21,725 nt of DNA, from IMG/VR virus record IMGVR_UViG_3300032156_002408, positions 1 through 21,725 of that record; one strand, 5' to 3'. Origin of the DNA: a virus. Shown here in pieces: positions 7,472 through 15,018 of the stretch (positions are counted from its first letter, which is position 1; each line of letters opens with the position of its first letter). Below the pieces are notes generated by a model, which searched no databases, was not told the origin of the DNA, and saw nothing but the letters and a program-made list of their open reading frames with translations. A program made the translations under genes and the position numbers.

Positions 7472-7823
7472 TACAGAAAAATCTTCTCGAGACAAAATCG
7501 AACGAGGTCTACCCAGGCTAAAGGAAGGCTTGCCCTGGCAGGCTTTCGCCATCGTTGGCGACAAAGAAGACCCGGAGGCGTGGAAGTTGCCGCATCATAC
7601 CAAGGCTATCTTCCGAGCCATTCAGGGCAAGATTGGCCACTACCGCACCACGGACTGGGAGCACCTGTCAGCAGCCGTAGCAGCTCTTAGCCGTGGAGGT
7701 TTCCGCGGTAAGCGGGTAGAGGCCACTGAGCAGCAAATCCTTGACGCTGCTAAGCACTTGGCCAGACATTACTCCGAAAATGGTAAGCCGGTACCCGATA
7801 CCCTGGCAGCCCTGGTCGAATGA
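7464..7823 (+). CDS. DUF6582-like hypothetical phage protein
   Basis: This is a 119-residue protein with the pattern WQAFAIVGDKEDPEAWKLPH ... HLSAAVAALSRGGFRGKRVE ... AAKHLARHY. It resembles the small domain called DUF6582, often found in phage head regions near capsid or protease genes. It has no membrane segment or catalytic motif that I can name. Its position between connector and holin-like genes suggests a structural or assembly role, which is inference. It starts inside the preceding gene with a GGAGAC ribosome site. Confidence 0.55.
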   Translation: MSDTEKSSRDKIERGLPRLKEGLPWQAFAIVGDKEDPEAWKLPHHTKAIFRAIQGKIGHYRTTDWEHLSAAVAALSRGGFRGKRVEATEQQILDAAKHLARHYSENGKPVPDTLAALVE

Positions 7824-7865
7824 CCCCCCAGTTTGGAATTTGAAATTTGGTATAAGGAGATTGAA

Positions 7866-8576
7866 ATGTTAGGAAAATTCTTAAATGGCAAAAAGAAGTA
7901 CAGCGCCTTTATTATCACCGTGTTGGCAACCCTGATTCCCCTTTTCATTCAGGAGCCGGAAGCACAGAAAACCATATTGGACATGGTCCCGTCTGCTGCC
8001 GCAGCTCTGGCCGGCATCTTCTACATTATCACAGAGGGTAAGCTTGACACCGAGAGGGAAAAGACTAAAACAGCAGTCAATGGCAATGGCGGAGGTGGTA
8101 TTTCCCAATCGATAGCACAAGCCCCCGCAGCACAGCCACAGGCACAAAGCCAGCCTGTAGCTGAGTTGCCAACGCCCTTTGACCCTAAAGCCTTCCACGA
8201 GGATGTCCTGTCTACTGTCAAAGCCACATATACAGAGGTAAACCAGTGCACCATCTTCTATAAGGCGAGGGATAAAGGCTCGGTAACTGATTGCCAGAAT
8301 ATATCCCAGGCGGTGGATTACTGGAATTATCTAGTTGACCTGGCGGTTGACGCTAAAGACTGGCTGAAGGAAGAGACTGAGAAGAAGAAAGGGGATTGCG
8401 GCCGTAGCCCCGAGTACTATGTTTTCAACCGGGACTTCAATACCACCATCCGAGCTGCCAATGCCTTGACTGAGCTGGCCACCTCTAAAATCGATTGGAA
8501 AGCTAAGCTGGCGCCATTTAATAGGACGCTGTACGGCGTGGGGACTCTGGCCGGGCAGCTGCTGAATCCTAGTTGA
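7866..8576 (+). CDS. Holin-like membrane protein with soluble C-terminal domain
   Basis: The start is the ATG at 7866 with AAGGAG upstream; an earlier TTG at 7833 has no comparable site. The 236-residue protein has two predicted membrane segments (about 12-29 and 38-56) separated by a short turn containing QEPEAQ. A charged stretch (60-70), a Gly/Gln/Ala/Pro linker (72-100) and a soluble helical domain of ~135 residues with three Cys follow. Two membrane segments at the N-terminus are typical of holins, but the long soluble domain is not. It could be a holin with a regulatory domain or a membrane-anchored virion protein. Its stop overlaps the next small ORF. Confidence 0.5.
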   Translation: MLGKFLNGKKKYSAFIITVLATLIPLFIQEPEAQKTILDMVPSAAAALAGIFYIITEGKLDTEREKTKTAVNGNGGGGISQSIAQAPAAQPQAQSQPVAELPTPFDPKAFHEDVLSTVKATYTEVNQCTIFYKARDKGSVTDCQNISQAVDYWNYLVDLAVDAKDWLKEETEKKKGDCGRSPEYYVFNRDFNTTIRAANALTELATSKIDWKAKLAPFNRTLYGVGTLAGQLLNPS

Positions 8577-8665
8577 AACCGATAGTTTTTGACTGGCTAA
8601 CGATAGCCGGCATAGTGCTGCTGGTAGGCGCAGCAGTTTACATAATCTTGTCGAGGCAGAAATGA
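8573..8665 (+). CDS. 30-residue single-pass membrane peptide
   Basis: A TTG start overlaps the stop of the holin-like gene (TTGA), and the stop overlaps the next ATG (ATGA). The predicted peptide is MKPIVFDWLTIAGIVLLVGA continuing AVYIILSRQK. It has a single hydrophobic helix of about 18 residues with a short basic C-terminus. Coupling at both ends argues that it is translated. It may partner the holin-like protein in membrane permeabilisation, a role inferred from position only. Confidence 0.6.
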   Translation: MKPIVFDWLTIAGIVLLVGAAVYIILSRQK

Positions 8666-10482
8666 GAAGTATCTCAGACGCCCTACTCGAAGAACAGAAG
8701 AAGCCCACCAGGAAGCCTCTGGTTAAGCTCGAGGTGCAGGCTTATGGCCACCCTGCTCAGTCCTCGAGCCTCCAGTGGGAAGCTTTCGGCTGGCAGCGCT
8801 TTTATTCCGGCAGCGAAGGTAAAGACTCCCACGGCGTAACCATGCCTGGTGATGGCTCTTTGATTCGGGTCCGTAAGTCAAGCACCATCCTCTACGTCTC
8901 CCGTGTCACCAGCCCCGGCCAGGGCTCCGATTATTCGAGCTGGGGTGCATCTTTTGGTGGTGTTCCCTCCAATGCCAAAGTCGCCATCGCTTCTCAGGGC
9001 GCAGAGGTTATGGTGGCCTCCATGGATGCCGCCAACTTGTACCGCCGGCAGTCAGCTGATTATGGCGCTTCCTGGGGGAGCTGGACGGTTATGGCCAATG
9101 CCCGCCCCTGTGAAAGAGGTGTAGCCGTAGCCTATAAGTCCAATGGTGATTGTGTCATCGTCCACGCCTCAGACGTCAATGACCCCACCAGCCTATATCT
9201 CCAAAATAGGATTGGGGGGAGCTGGAGCGGTGGCTTGGGCCAGCGAGGCAGTTATGATGGAGAGATTGTTGACCTGGCCGTGTACTACGACGGCGATTGG
9301 AACATCATCGCCCTGGTCCAGGAGGCCAGTTATATCTCCGTAGTCCGCATGGTTTACGGAGACGGCTATCGCCAGACTGCCGGCACCTGGTCAACTGATG
9401 TCAAAATCGGTTTAGGTAGAGCCAGGGTAGATGTCGCTACTCAGGTAAGGCTAAGGCAGTTCGCCACCGGCTGGCCGGTAGGCTACCGCCTCATGTCCAT
9501 GGAGCAGCGTGCCGCTTGGAGCAGGCAAGTGAAGAGCAGTACCTATATGGAGAGGTATCAGGCGGTGATTGATGCTCTGGCAGGCGAGACGCTGGACGTC
9601 TCAGGTCCATACTTGCTCAAGCCCCCTACATCATGCACCAGGCCGCTTTTGTCTCTGGCCAGGCAGAATCAGCCCTGGTTATTCAGATTAAAGCCAGGCA
9701 CGGATTTCTACGACTACAACTGGAATAAGGCTAGCAGCATTGATACCAGCGCCTCAAGAGGCATGGCTTTAGCTGCCGACCCCAGCGGTGAGTATCTCTG
9801 GGCAACGCAACCTAATGAGGTCTGGCGGACACAATGCCCTGGCTCATGGAGTCCCCCAACCGCAGGCTCAGGCGCCGGCTCTTTAATCACCATCCCAGTC
9901 TCCAGAATCGCCAGGATCACCGAGGCTGTAGACCCGGAGCAGCCATCAGAATTAGAGGTGGAGCTGGACAATTCCAAAGGCACGTATAACTCGCCAGGCT
10001 CCGGCGCAATAGCCGTCTTAAAGCGGGGGGCGCGTGTAAACCTTCACCTGGGCTATAAGACCACGTCAGGTGATCAGCTCTCAGAGGCAGCCAGGTATTT
10101 CATAGAGGCTATGGAATATAAGAGAGACCCCAATATCTCCAACTTCATCATGCACTGCGTAGATGCCTGGGGCTTATTGCAGCGCTACCAGTTCAACAAG
10201 CCTGTTGAGTGGAATAGCGGTTCTGATGATTTTACCTGTTATCAGCTAATCGAGAAAGTCATGCAGGCGGTAGGGGGCACGCTGGGGTATAAGTCCCGGA
10301 GCAGCCTTATCACCAGCCTGTATCCCAGGCTAGAGGTCGGAGCTGGGGAAGCGGCATCTAGCGTGCTCAAAAGGCTGCTTAACCTGGTGCCAGACGTTAT
10401 CTACTTCTTTGGCCTGGATGGATATATCGTCTATCCCCAGGCAGGAGATACCATAGTCTATAAATTTAAGTTCCCAACATAA
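8662..10482 (+). CDS. Tail protein: beta-propeller-like region plus N-terminal half of a tail hub
   Basis: This 606-residue virion protein has three parts. An N-terminal ~45 residues fit a tail-associated anchor. A beta-rich region of about 46-400 carries an Asp-box (SADYGASW, 131-138) and further repeats such as DPSGEYLWAT, suggesting a sialidase-like propeller that may bind host glycans. From about 412 to the end the sequence looks like a baseplate-hub barrel (RIARITEAVDPEQPSELEVE, then FIMHCVDAWGLLQRYQFN, then DVIYFFGLDGYIVYPQAGD). It stops abruptly at KFKFPT. The expected continuation, starting with a HxIL-G-Y motif, is found instead at the C-terminus of the gene ending at 13279. It is translationally coupled to the membrane peptide upstream. 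Confidence 0.65.
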   Translation: MRSISDALLEEQKKPTRKPLVKLEVQAYGHPAQSSSLQWEAFGWQRFYSGSEGKDSHGVTMPGDGSLIRVRKSSTILYVSRVTSPGQGSDYSSWGASFGGVPSNAKVAIASQGAEVMVASMDAANLYRRQSADYGASWGSWTVMANARPCERGVAVAYKSNGDCVIVHASDVNDPTSLYLQNRIGGSWSGGLGQRGSYDGEIVDLAVYYDGDWNIIALVQEASYISVVRMVYGDGYRQTAGTWSTDVKIGLGRARVDVATQVRLRQFATGWPVGYRLMSMEQRAAWSRQVKSSTYMERYQAVIDALAGETLDVSGPYLLKPPTSCTRPLLSLARQNQPWLFRLKPGTDFYDYNWNKASSIDTSASRGMALAADPSGEYLWATQPNEVWRTQCPGSWSPPTAGSGAGSLITIPVSRIARITEAVDPEQPSELEVELDNSKGTYNSPGSGAIAVLKRGARVNLHLGYKTTSGDQLSEAARYFIEAMEYKRDPNISNFIMHCVDAWGLLQRYQFNKPVEWNSGSDDFTCYQLIEKVMQAVGGTLGYKSRSSLITSLYPRLEVGAGEAASSVLKRLLNLVPDVIYFFGLDGYIVYPQAGDTIVYKFKFPT

Positions 10483-10495
10483 AGGAGAAAGGAAC

Positions 10496-10639
10496 ATGGT
10501 TAAAGCGCTAAAGGATATGACCATCAGCGAGCTTGAGAAGGAGAATCAAAAGCTCATGGCTGAAAAGGAAGCTATAAGAGAGAAGCAACGCCTAATCAAT
10601 AGCTTAATCACTGAATTAAGCAGAAAGGAGGACAAATAG
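10496..10639 (+). CDS. Small coiled-coil protein (47 aa)
   Basis: A 47-codon frame follows an excellent ribosome site (AAAGGAGAAAGGAAC). The product is highly charged and predicted to be one continuous helix (ISELEKENQKLMAEKEAIRE, then KQRLINSLITELSR) with heptad-spaced Leu/Ile, so a dimeric or trimeric coiled coil is likely. The next gene starts one base after its stop. It may be a tail or fibre assembly partner. Function is unknown. Confidence 0.65.
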   Translation: MVKALKDMTISELEKENQKLMAEKEAIREKQRLINSLITELSRKEDK

Positions 10640-10640
10640 A

Positions 10641-11048
10641 ATGGCAAATGCACTTTACACCAAAGCCAAACAGCATCTGATAGACGGCACAATCGACATA
10701 GACACTAACGATATCAGAGCCATCCTGGTAGACGGAGCAGACTACACGCCCAACATGGCCACCCATGAAACCCTGGCCAACATACCGGCAGCCGGCAGGG
10801 TAGCCGTCAGTGGAGCGCTGGCCGGTAAGACGGTCACCGATGGCGTCTTTGATGCTGATGATAAAGTAATCAGCTCTGTCACAGGCGACCAGTTCGAGTA
10901 TATCGTCCTTTACCAGCACACAGGAGCGGAAAGTGCCCTATTGCTTCTGCTCATTGATACGGCCACCGGCTTGCCCTGTACCCCCAATGGCAGTGATATC
11001 ACCATCCAGTGGGCTAGTGGCGCCGACAAAATCTTCAGGTTGTCATAA
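10641..11048 (+). CDS. Phage structural protein (135 aa), conserved hypothetical
   Basis: This 135-residue beta-rich protein has the pattern common in small phage virion proteins: MANALYTKAKQHLIDGTIDI, ILVDGADY, then LANIPAAGRVAVSGALAGKT and DTATGLPCTPNGSDITIQW. Proteins with this layout are usually found in tail or fibre regions and are thought to be structural. AAAGGAGG is placed well before the ATG. It lies within the segment that separates the two hub halves. A precise role cannot be assigned. Confidence 0.6.
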   Translation: MANALYTKAKQHLIDGTIDIDTNDIRAILVDGADYTPNMATHETLANIPAAGRVAVSGALAGKTVTDGVFDADDKVISSVTGDQFEYIVLYQHTGAESALLLLLIDTATGLPCTPNGSDITIQWASGADKIFRLS

Positions 11049-11095
11049 GCCAAAGGGATAGCACTGAAAGTTTGCACGTAAGGTGAGGTAAGATA

Positions 11096-13279
11096 TTGGC
11101 TCAGTCTTTTTTCCCAATCACTCCCGTTGAAGTAACTCCAGGGACAGCCTCAGCTTGGACTGATGTAGATGTTAGTGCCTATGTACCCGCTGGTGCTACT
11201 GGAGTGGTACTTCATATAGTAAACAAGAACGCTGGTAGCGGTCTTAGTATTGGAGTTCGTAAAAACGGCTCTACCGATAATAGGTATGACGGTATATATC
11301 AATTCAACCATGAGTGGGCAGCAGTAGGTATAGATGCTAATAGAATTCTGGAGGCTTATGTAGGAAGCATAACTGATATAGACATCTGGCTTGTTGGTTA
11401 CACAACATCTGGCGTAACCTTCTTTACCAATGCCTACGATAAATCCTTGTCTACTACGAGTGCTTGGACAGATATTGACTGTAGTGCAGTAGCTCCGAAT
11501 GCAATAGGACTAATTTTTGAAGCCAATGGTCCCGGATACGGACAAGGTATTAGAAAGAATGGGTCAAGTGATAATCGTCATTTACAACCTTACAGCCATA
11601 TCTGGTACATCATTGGATGTGACGCTTCTCAGATAGTCGAGGGCTGGATTGACAACGCCGTTATAGACTTCTTCCTTGTGGGTTATATAACAGATGGCTG
11701 CGTCTTTAATACCAATGCTCCTGATGTTAGTCTAGGCACGGCGGGTTCTTGGCTAGACCTCACAGCACTACCGGCTAATTCAGTAATGGGTTTTATTGAA
11801 GTCTATAGCAATACTGTTGATAGCGGTTACGGTTTAAGAAAGAACGGTTCGGCAGAGGACATTTTTGGAGATATTTGTTATGGAACTCTTCGTGGCATAG
11901 TTGAATGTGATGCCAGCCAGATTATAGAAGGCAAGGTAGAGAGTCTGTCCACGGATTTCTTTGTTCTTGGATATGCCACATCTACATCAGCCCAGACCCT
12001 ATTGCCATCAAGCATAGTCCAGGCGGTAGCCATCGGCACGCCAGCTCTTACCTACCCCCAGACACTATCGCCGTCAAGCATAGTCCAGGCGGTAGCTTAC
12101 GGAACACCCAAGCTCATACTCTTCATTCAGCCATCGAGCATAGTCCAGGCCATAGCCATCGGGACCCCCATTGTCACGCAGCCGCAGCTTTACGAGTCCT
12201 ACCTCGAGGAGAACAATTCCCGCAATGTCCGTGGCGTTTACTGGCGCGCTCAGTCATTCACCCCCCAATCGTCCCACAAAATTACCAGTGTTAAGATAAA
12301 GCTGTGTCGTGTTGGCAGCCCAGGCGCCGGCGCTATCTCCATCAAAGCCACCGATGGCGCAGGCAAACCTACCGGAGCCGACCTGTGCTCAGCCTCCATC
12401 GACGGCGACTCTCTACCGACAAGCCCCACATTATTAGGCTTCTCTTTAGGCGCCGGAACAAACCTGAGCGCCGGCACTAAGTATGCCATAGTTTGGAGAT
12501 TAGCTGGGGGCGACACCGAAAACTACGTCCAGACCAGATATATGTATACCGGAACTTACGCCGGGGGAGCCGCAATAGAATCAAGTGATAGTGGCGTCAC
12601 CTGGGATGTTTGGACCGATTGGGATTTTGTCTTTCAAGATTGGGGAGAGGCCTTAACGCAGACCGTATACCCCGATAGTATCGTTCAGTTGGTAGCCTAC
12701 GGAACGCCTGCGGTCATACGTTCTGGCCTTATCATCCCCACCAGCATCGTCCAGCAGATAATCATTGGCACACCCACCGTCCAGGGGGGTATCCCTGGCG
12801 GCTTCGTGCTCCAGCCAGGGAGCATCGTCCAGCAAATAATCATTGGCAGCCCAACCATCCTCAAGTATATCTGGCATGTTATCCTTGACGGCCAGTATGC
12901 CATCGATACGCCGGGAGTCAATCGAGCCTATACCATCGGCAGAGACGCCTCCGGTAACCCTGTCTATGGCACGGCGGTGGATAGCACCGAGCTGGCGCTG
13001 GTAGGCGAGAGGTTAGACTTTATACCAGACCCCGCCATCCCCACCACCGCCCAGGCGGGGGACGTGGCCAGCGCTGTACTTTCAAAGATGAGACTCCGCG
13101 GAAAGGGGGGCGTCATACTCATCCCTCCAAATTGTGGCCAGGAGCTCTTTGATGTAGTGCAGGTGAGCGATAGTATGGCCAACCAGTCAGCCGTCTCGTT
13201 TCGTGTAGTCGGTATTCGGTTCGAGTATAACCCGAAGCTAGCCCGCTACGCCCATAAATTGATACTGGGAGCGCCGTAA
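11096..13279 (+). CDS. Tail/receptor-binding protein with repeats and C-terminal half of a tail hub
   Basis: This 727-residue protein has a TTG start at 11096 with GAGGT upstream. Residues 5-295 hold three ~95-residue repeats, each with SW-D, RKNGS, CDASQI-EG and DFF-LGY-type motifs. Six copies of a SIVQxVAIGTP motif follow at 306, 328, 348, 528, 550 and 576. Between copies 3 and 4 sits a beta-rich domain (366-518) resembling carbohydrate-binding or 'choice-of-anchor' domains. Residues ~590-727 (HVILDGQY, then TPGVNRAYTIG, IPPNCGQELFDVVQVSD, and KLILGAP) look like the C-terminal part of a phage tail hub. DNA for the first three repeats is clearly AT-richer than the rest, suggesting recent acquisition. 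A receptor-binding role is inferred. Confidence 0.6.
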   Translation: MAQSFFPITPVEVTPGTASAWTDVDVSAYVPAGATGVVLHIVNKNAGSGLSIGVRKNGSTDNRYDGIYQFNHEWAAVGIDANRILEAYVGSITDIDIWLVGYTTSGVTFFTNAYDKSLSTTSAWTDIDCSAVAPNAIGLIFEANGPGYGQGIRKNGSSDNRHLQPYSHIWYIIGCDASQIVEGWIDNAVIDFFLVGYITDGCVFNTNAPDVSLGTAGSWLDLTALPANSVMGFIEVYSNTVDSGYGLRKNGSAEDIFGDICYGTLRGIVECDASQIIEGKVESLSTDFFVLGYATSTSAQTLLPSSIVQAVAIGTPALTYPQTLSPSSIVQAVAYGTPKLILFIQPSSIVQAIAIGTPIVTQPQLYESYLEENNSRNVRGVYWRAQSFTPQSSHKITSVKIKLCRVGSPGAGAISIKATDGAGKPTGADLCSASIDGDSLPTSPTLLGFSLGAGTNLSAGTKYAIVWRLAGGDTENYVQTRYMYTGTYAGGAAIESSDSGVTWDVWTDWDFVFQDWGEALTQTVYPDSIVQLVAYGTPAVIRSGLIIPTSIVQQIIIGTPTVQGGIPGGFVLQPGSIVQQIIIGSPTILKYIWHVILDGQYAIDTPGVNRAYTIGRDASGNPVYGTAVDSTELALVGERLDFIPDPAIPTTAQAGDVASAVLSKMRLRGKGGVILIPPNCGQELFDVVQVSDSMANQSAVSFRVVGIRFEYNPKLARYAHKLILGAP
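11996..12853 (+). repeat. Six interspersed SIVQ-GTP coding repeats
   Basis: The DNA behind the six SIVQ...GTP motifs is itself similar (AGCATAGTCCAGGCGGTAGC and variants). The copies near 12011, 12077 and 12137 are most alike, and those near 12677, 12743 and 12821 more divergent. They look like linker modules that can recombine and admit inserted domains. Confidence 0.7.
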
Positions 13280-13341
13280 TTGTTTCCGTCAGAAAATTCT
13301 AATCCGAGCTGCCCAAAAGCCCGCATTTATGGTAGATAATA

Positions 13342-13542
13342 ATGAGCAGACTCCAAAAGCATCTATTGTGTCCGCAGGGAAGTACCTATATCGCCAGGCT
13401 GAGCGTGGGGAAGCCCATACCGGCCGGTGACATCAAAACCATCTACGCCCGCATCAAAGGGAAGTGGGTGAGGGTAGGCTGGCTCTGTTTAGACTGCCAC
13501 CGCTTCCAACCGGCCAGGGGGGCTATAAAGGGTTTTATATAA
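13342..13542 (+). CDS. Small Cys protein (66 aa), paralogue of the protein at 18865
   Basis: A 66-residue basic protein reads MSRLQKHLLCPQG ... GDIKTIYARIKGKWVRVGWLCLDC followed by HRFQP. It shares KH--CP, a DIKT-Y, KGK-WxRxG and LCL-C-F-P with the 77-residue protein at 18865-19098. The spaced CP and CLxC pattern suggests a zinc-binding fold. Both genes have the bases GTAGATAAT directly before their start and no clear Shine-Dalgarno. Function is unknown. It lies between the tail gene and terminase. Confidence 0.6.
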   Translation: MSRLQKHLLCPQGSTYIARLSVGKPIPAGDIKTIYARIKGKWVRVGWLCLDCHRFQPARGAIKGFI

Positions 13543-13575
13543 TGATAGTATCTAAACATTTGTGGGGGGTCAAAC

Positions 13576-13632
13576 ATGATGGTGAATGATGATGGTGTAG
13601 AGCATGTGGTGGTGTATATATGGTGGTGGTAA
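13576..13632 (+). CDS. Possible 18-residue leader peptide ending in three Trp
   Basis: A short frame in the GT-rich gap before terminase encodes MMVNDDGVEHVVVYIWWW. A GGGGGG run lies just upstream. The repeat-like GATGGT/GTGGTG sequence could produce such a frame by chance. If translated, the terminal Trp triplet would make it a candidate attenuator-type or stalling peptide. Low confidence. Confidence 0.2.
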   Translation: MMVNDDGVEHVVVYIWWW

Positions 13633-13656
13633 GTAACTAGAGAAGGTAGATAGATA

Positions 13657-15018
13657 GTGAAGCTAAGACCATATCAGGCAGAAGTAGCAAAGGCAGTGAT
13701 AGAGAGCATACAAGGCAATCTAGGCATGACGTTCTCTGTAGAGATAGCAAGGCAGGGGGGGAAGAATGAGTTATCCGCCCATCTCGAAGTACTACTACTC
13801 ACAATGTTCATGGCTACAGGGGGCAATTCTGTAAAGTGCAGTCCGACATTCAAGCCTCAGACTTTAATCAGTATGGGAAGGTTGAAGCAGAGGTTAGATG
13901 ATTTCGGCTTCGCAGGTTTATGGTTAACCGAAGCTGGCTACATGATAAGGTTAGGCAATGCCAGGTGGATATTCCTTTCCGCAGATGAGACGAGCTCGGT
14001 GGTGGGACACACGGCAGAGGTATTGCTAGAGATAGACGAATCCCAGGACGTTTCCAGAGACAAATATACCAAGGAGTTTAGGCCGATGGCGTCTGCCTTT
14101 AACACTACCACGATACACTACGGCACAACGTGGGATGACACCACCCTATTAGAGGAGATAAAACAGACTAACCTCGAATTACAGAAGAAGGATGGCATCA
14201 AGAGGCATTTCAGGTATGATTGGCAGCAGATAGCCAAGTACAATCCCCACTACGGCAAGTTCGTGGAATCTGAAAGAGAGAGGTTAGGAGAGACGCACCC
14301 CCTATTCTTAACTCAATACGCTCTCTTGCCACTCAGAGGCGGTGGGGGGTTTCTAAGCCCGACGCAGCTAGCCATGACGCAGGGGAGCCATGCCCGCAGC
14401 CGTACCCCCACCCCACCAGGTATCTACATCGCCGGCATAGACTTCGCAGGTGAGAGCGAGCAGTTAGAGGATGAGATATTAACCAGGCCAGGGAGAGACG
14501 CCACGGTAATCACCATAGGTGAGCTGATACCCCCCACCCCACCCGATACCCACCCTTCAATTAAGGTGATTGAACATTACGCCTGGGTGGGGAAGAAGCA
14601 TAGCGACCTATACCCGCAGATGCTTGACATAATAAAGATGTGGGGCTGTACGAAGGTGGCTTGTGACGCCACCGGTATAGGGGAGCCGTTGACAAGTTTC
14701 CTCCGGAAGAACCTGGGCCCCAAGGTAGAGGCGTTCAAGTTCACTCAGTCGTCCAAGTCTCAACTCGGGTTCGATTTATTGTCTGCTATCAACTCAGCAC
14801 GTCTAAAGATATACAAACAGGACAGCTCAGAGGACTATCAGGAGCTTATGTTTGAAATGACCAAAGCTAAGTCGGTGTATAGACCCAACCAGACCCTCAG
14901 TTTCTTCGTTGACCCTTCCGATGGGCACGACGACTACTTGATAAGTCTGGCGCTTCTGGTCCATTCCTCTAAGGAAGCTATCCCCCGACGAGCCAAAGGT
15001 GGCTTGAGAGAGGATTAA
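13657..15018 (+). CDS. terL: Terminase large subunit
   Basis: This 453-residue packaging motor drives DNA into the head through the portal and cuts it. The N-terminal ATPase has a Walker A-like ARQGGKN (31-37), Walker B VLLEIDESQ (122-130; D127, E128) and a coupling motif near HYGTTWDD (154-161). The C-terminal RNase H-like nuclease has GIDFAG (D262), CDATGIGEPL (D337) and DGHDDYL (D422, D425, D426). The start is GTG at 13657 with GAGAAGGT upstream. Its place at the end of the tail genes, 9.8 kb from the putative small subunit, is unusual. Two Pro-rich loops (250-255, 292-300) are inserted in the nuclease part. Confidence 0.9.
   Translation: MKLRPYQAEVAKAVIESIQGNLGMTFSVEIARQGGKNELSAHLEVLLLTMFMATGGNSVKCSPTFKPQTLISMGRLKQRLDDFGFAGLWLTEAGYMIRLGNARWIFLSADETSSVVGHTAEVLLEIDESQDVSRDKYTKEFRPMASAFNTTTIHYGTTWDDTTLLEEIKQTNLELQKKDGIKRHFRYDWQQIAKYNPHYGKFVESERERLGETHPLFLTQYALLPLRGGGGFLSPTQLAMTQGSHARSRTPTPPGIYIAGIDFAGESEQLEDEILTRPGRDATVITIGELIPPTPPDTHPSIKVIEHYAWVGKKHSDLYPQMLDIIKMWGCTKVACDATGIGEPLTSFLRKNLGPKVEAFKFTQSSKSQLGFDLLSAINSARLKIYKQDSSEDYQELMFEMTKAKSVYRPNQTLSFFVDPSDGHDDYLISLALLVHSSKEAIPRRAKGGLRED

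Noticed and set aside
7833-7865. TTG start of the holin-like protein at 7833
   Set aside because: No ribosome site there, whereas the ATG at 7866 has AAGGAG at good spacing and puts the first membrane segment near the N-terminus.
10330-10919. Minus-strand frames across the hub end and coiled-coil gene
   Set aside because: The plus-strand genes have strong ribosome sites and sensible products; these are shadows.
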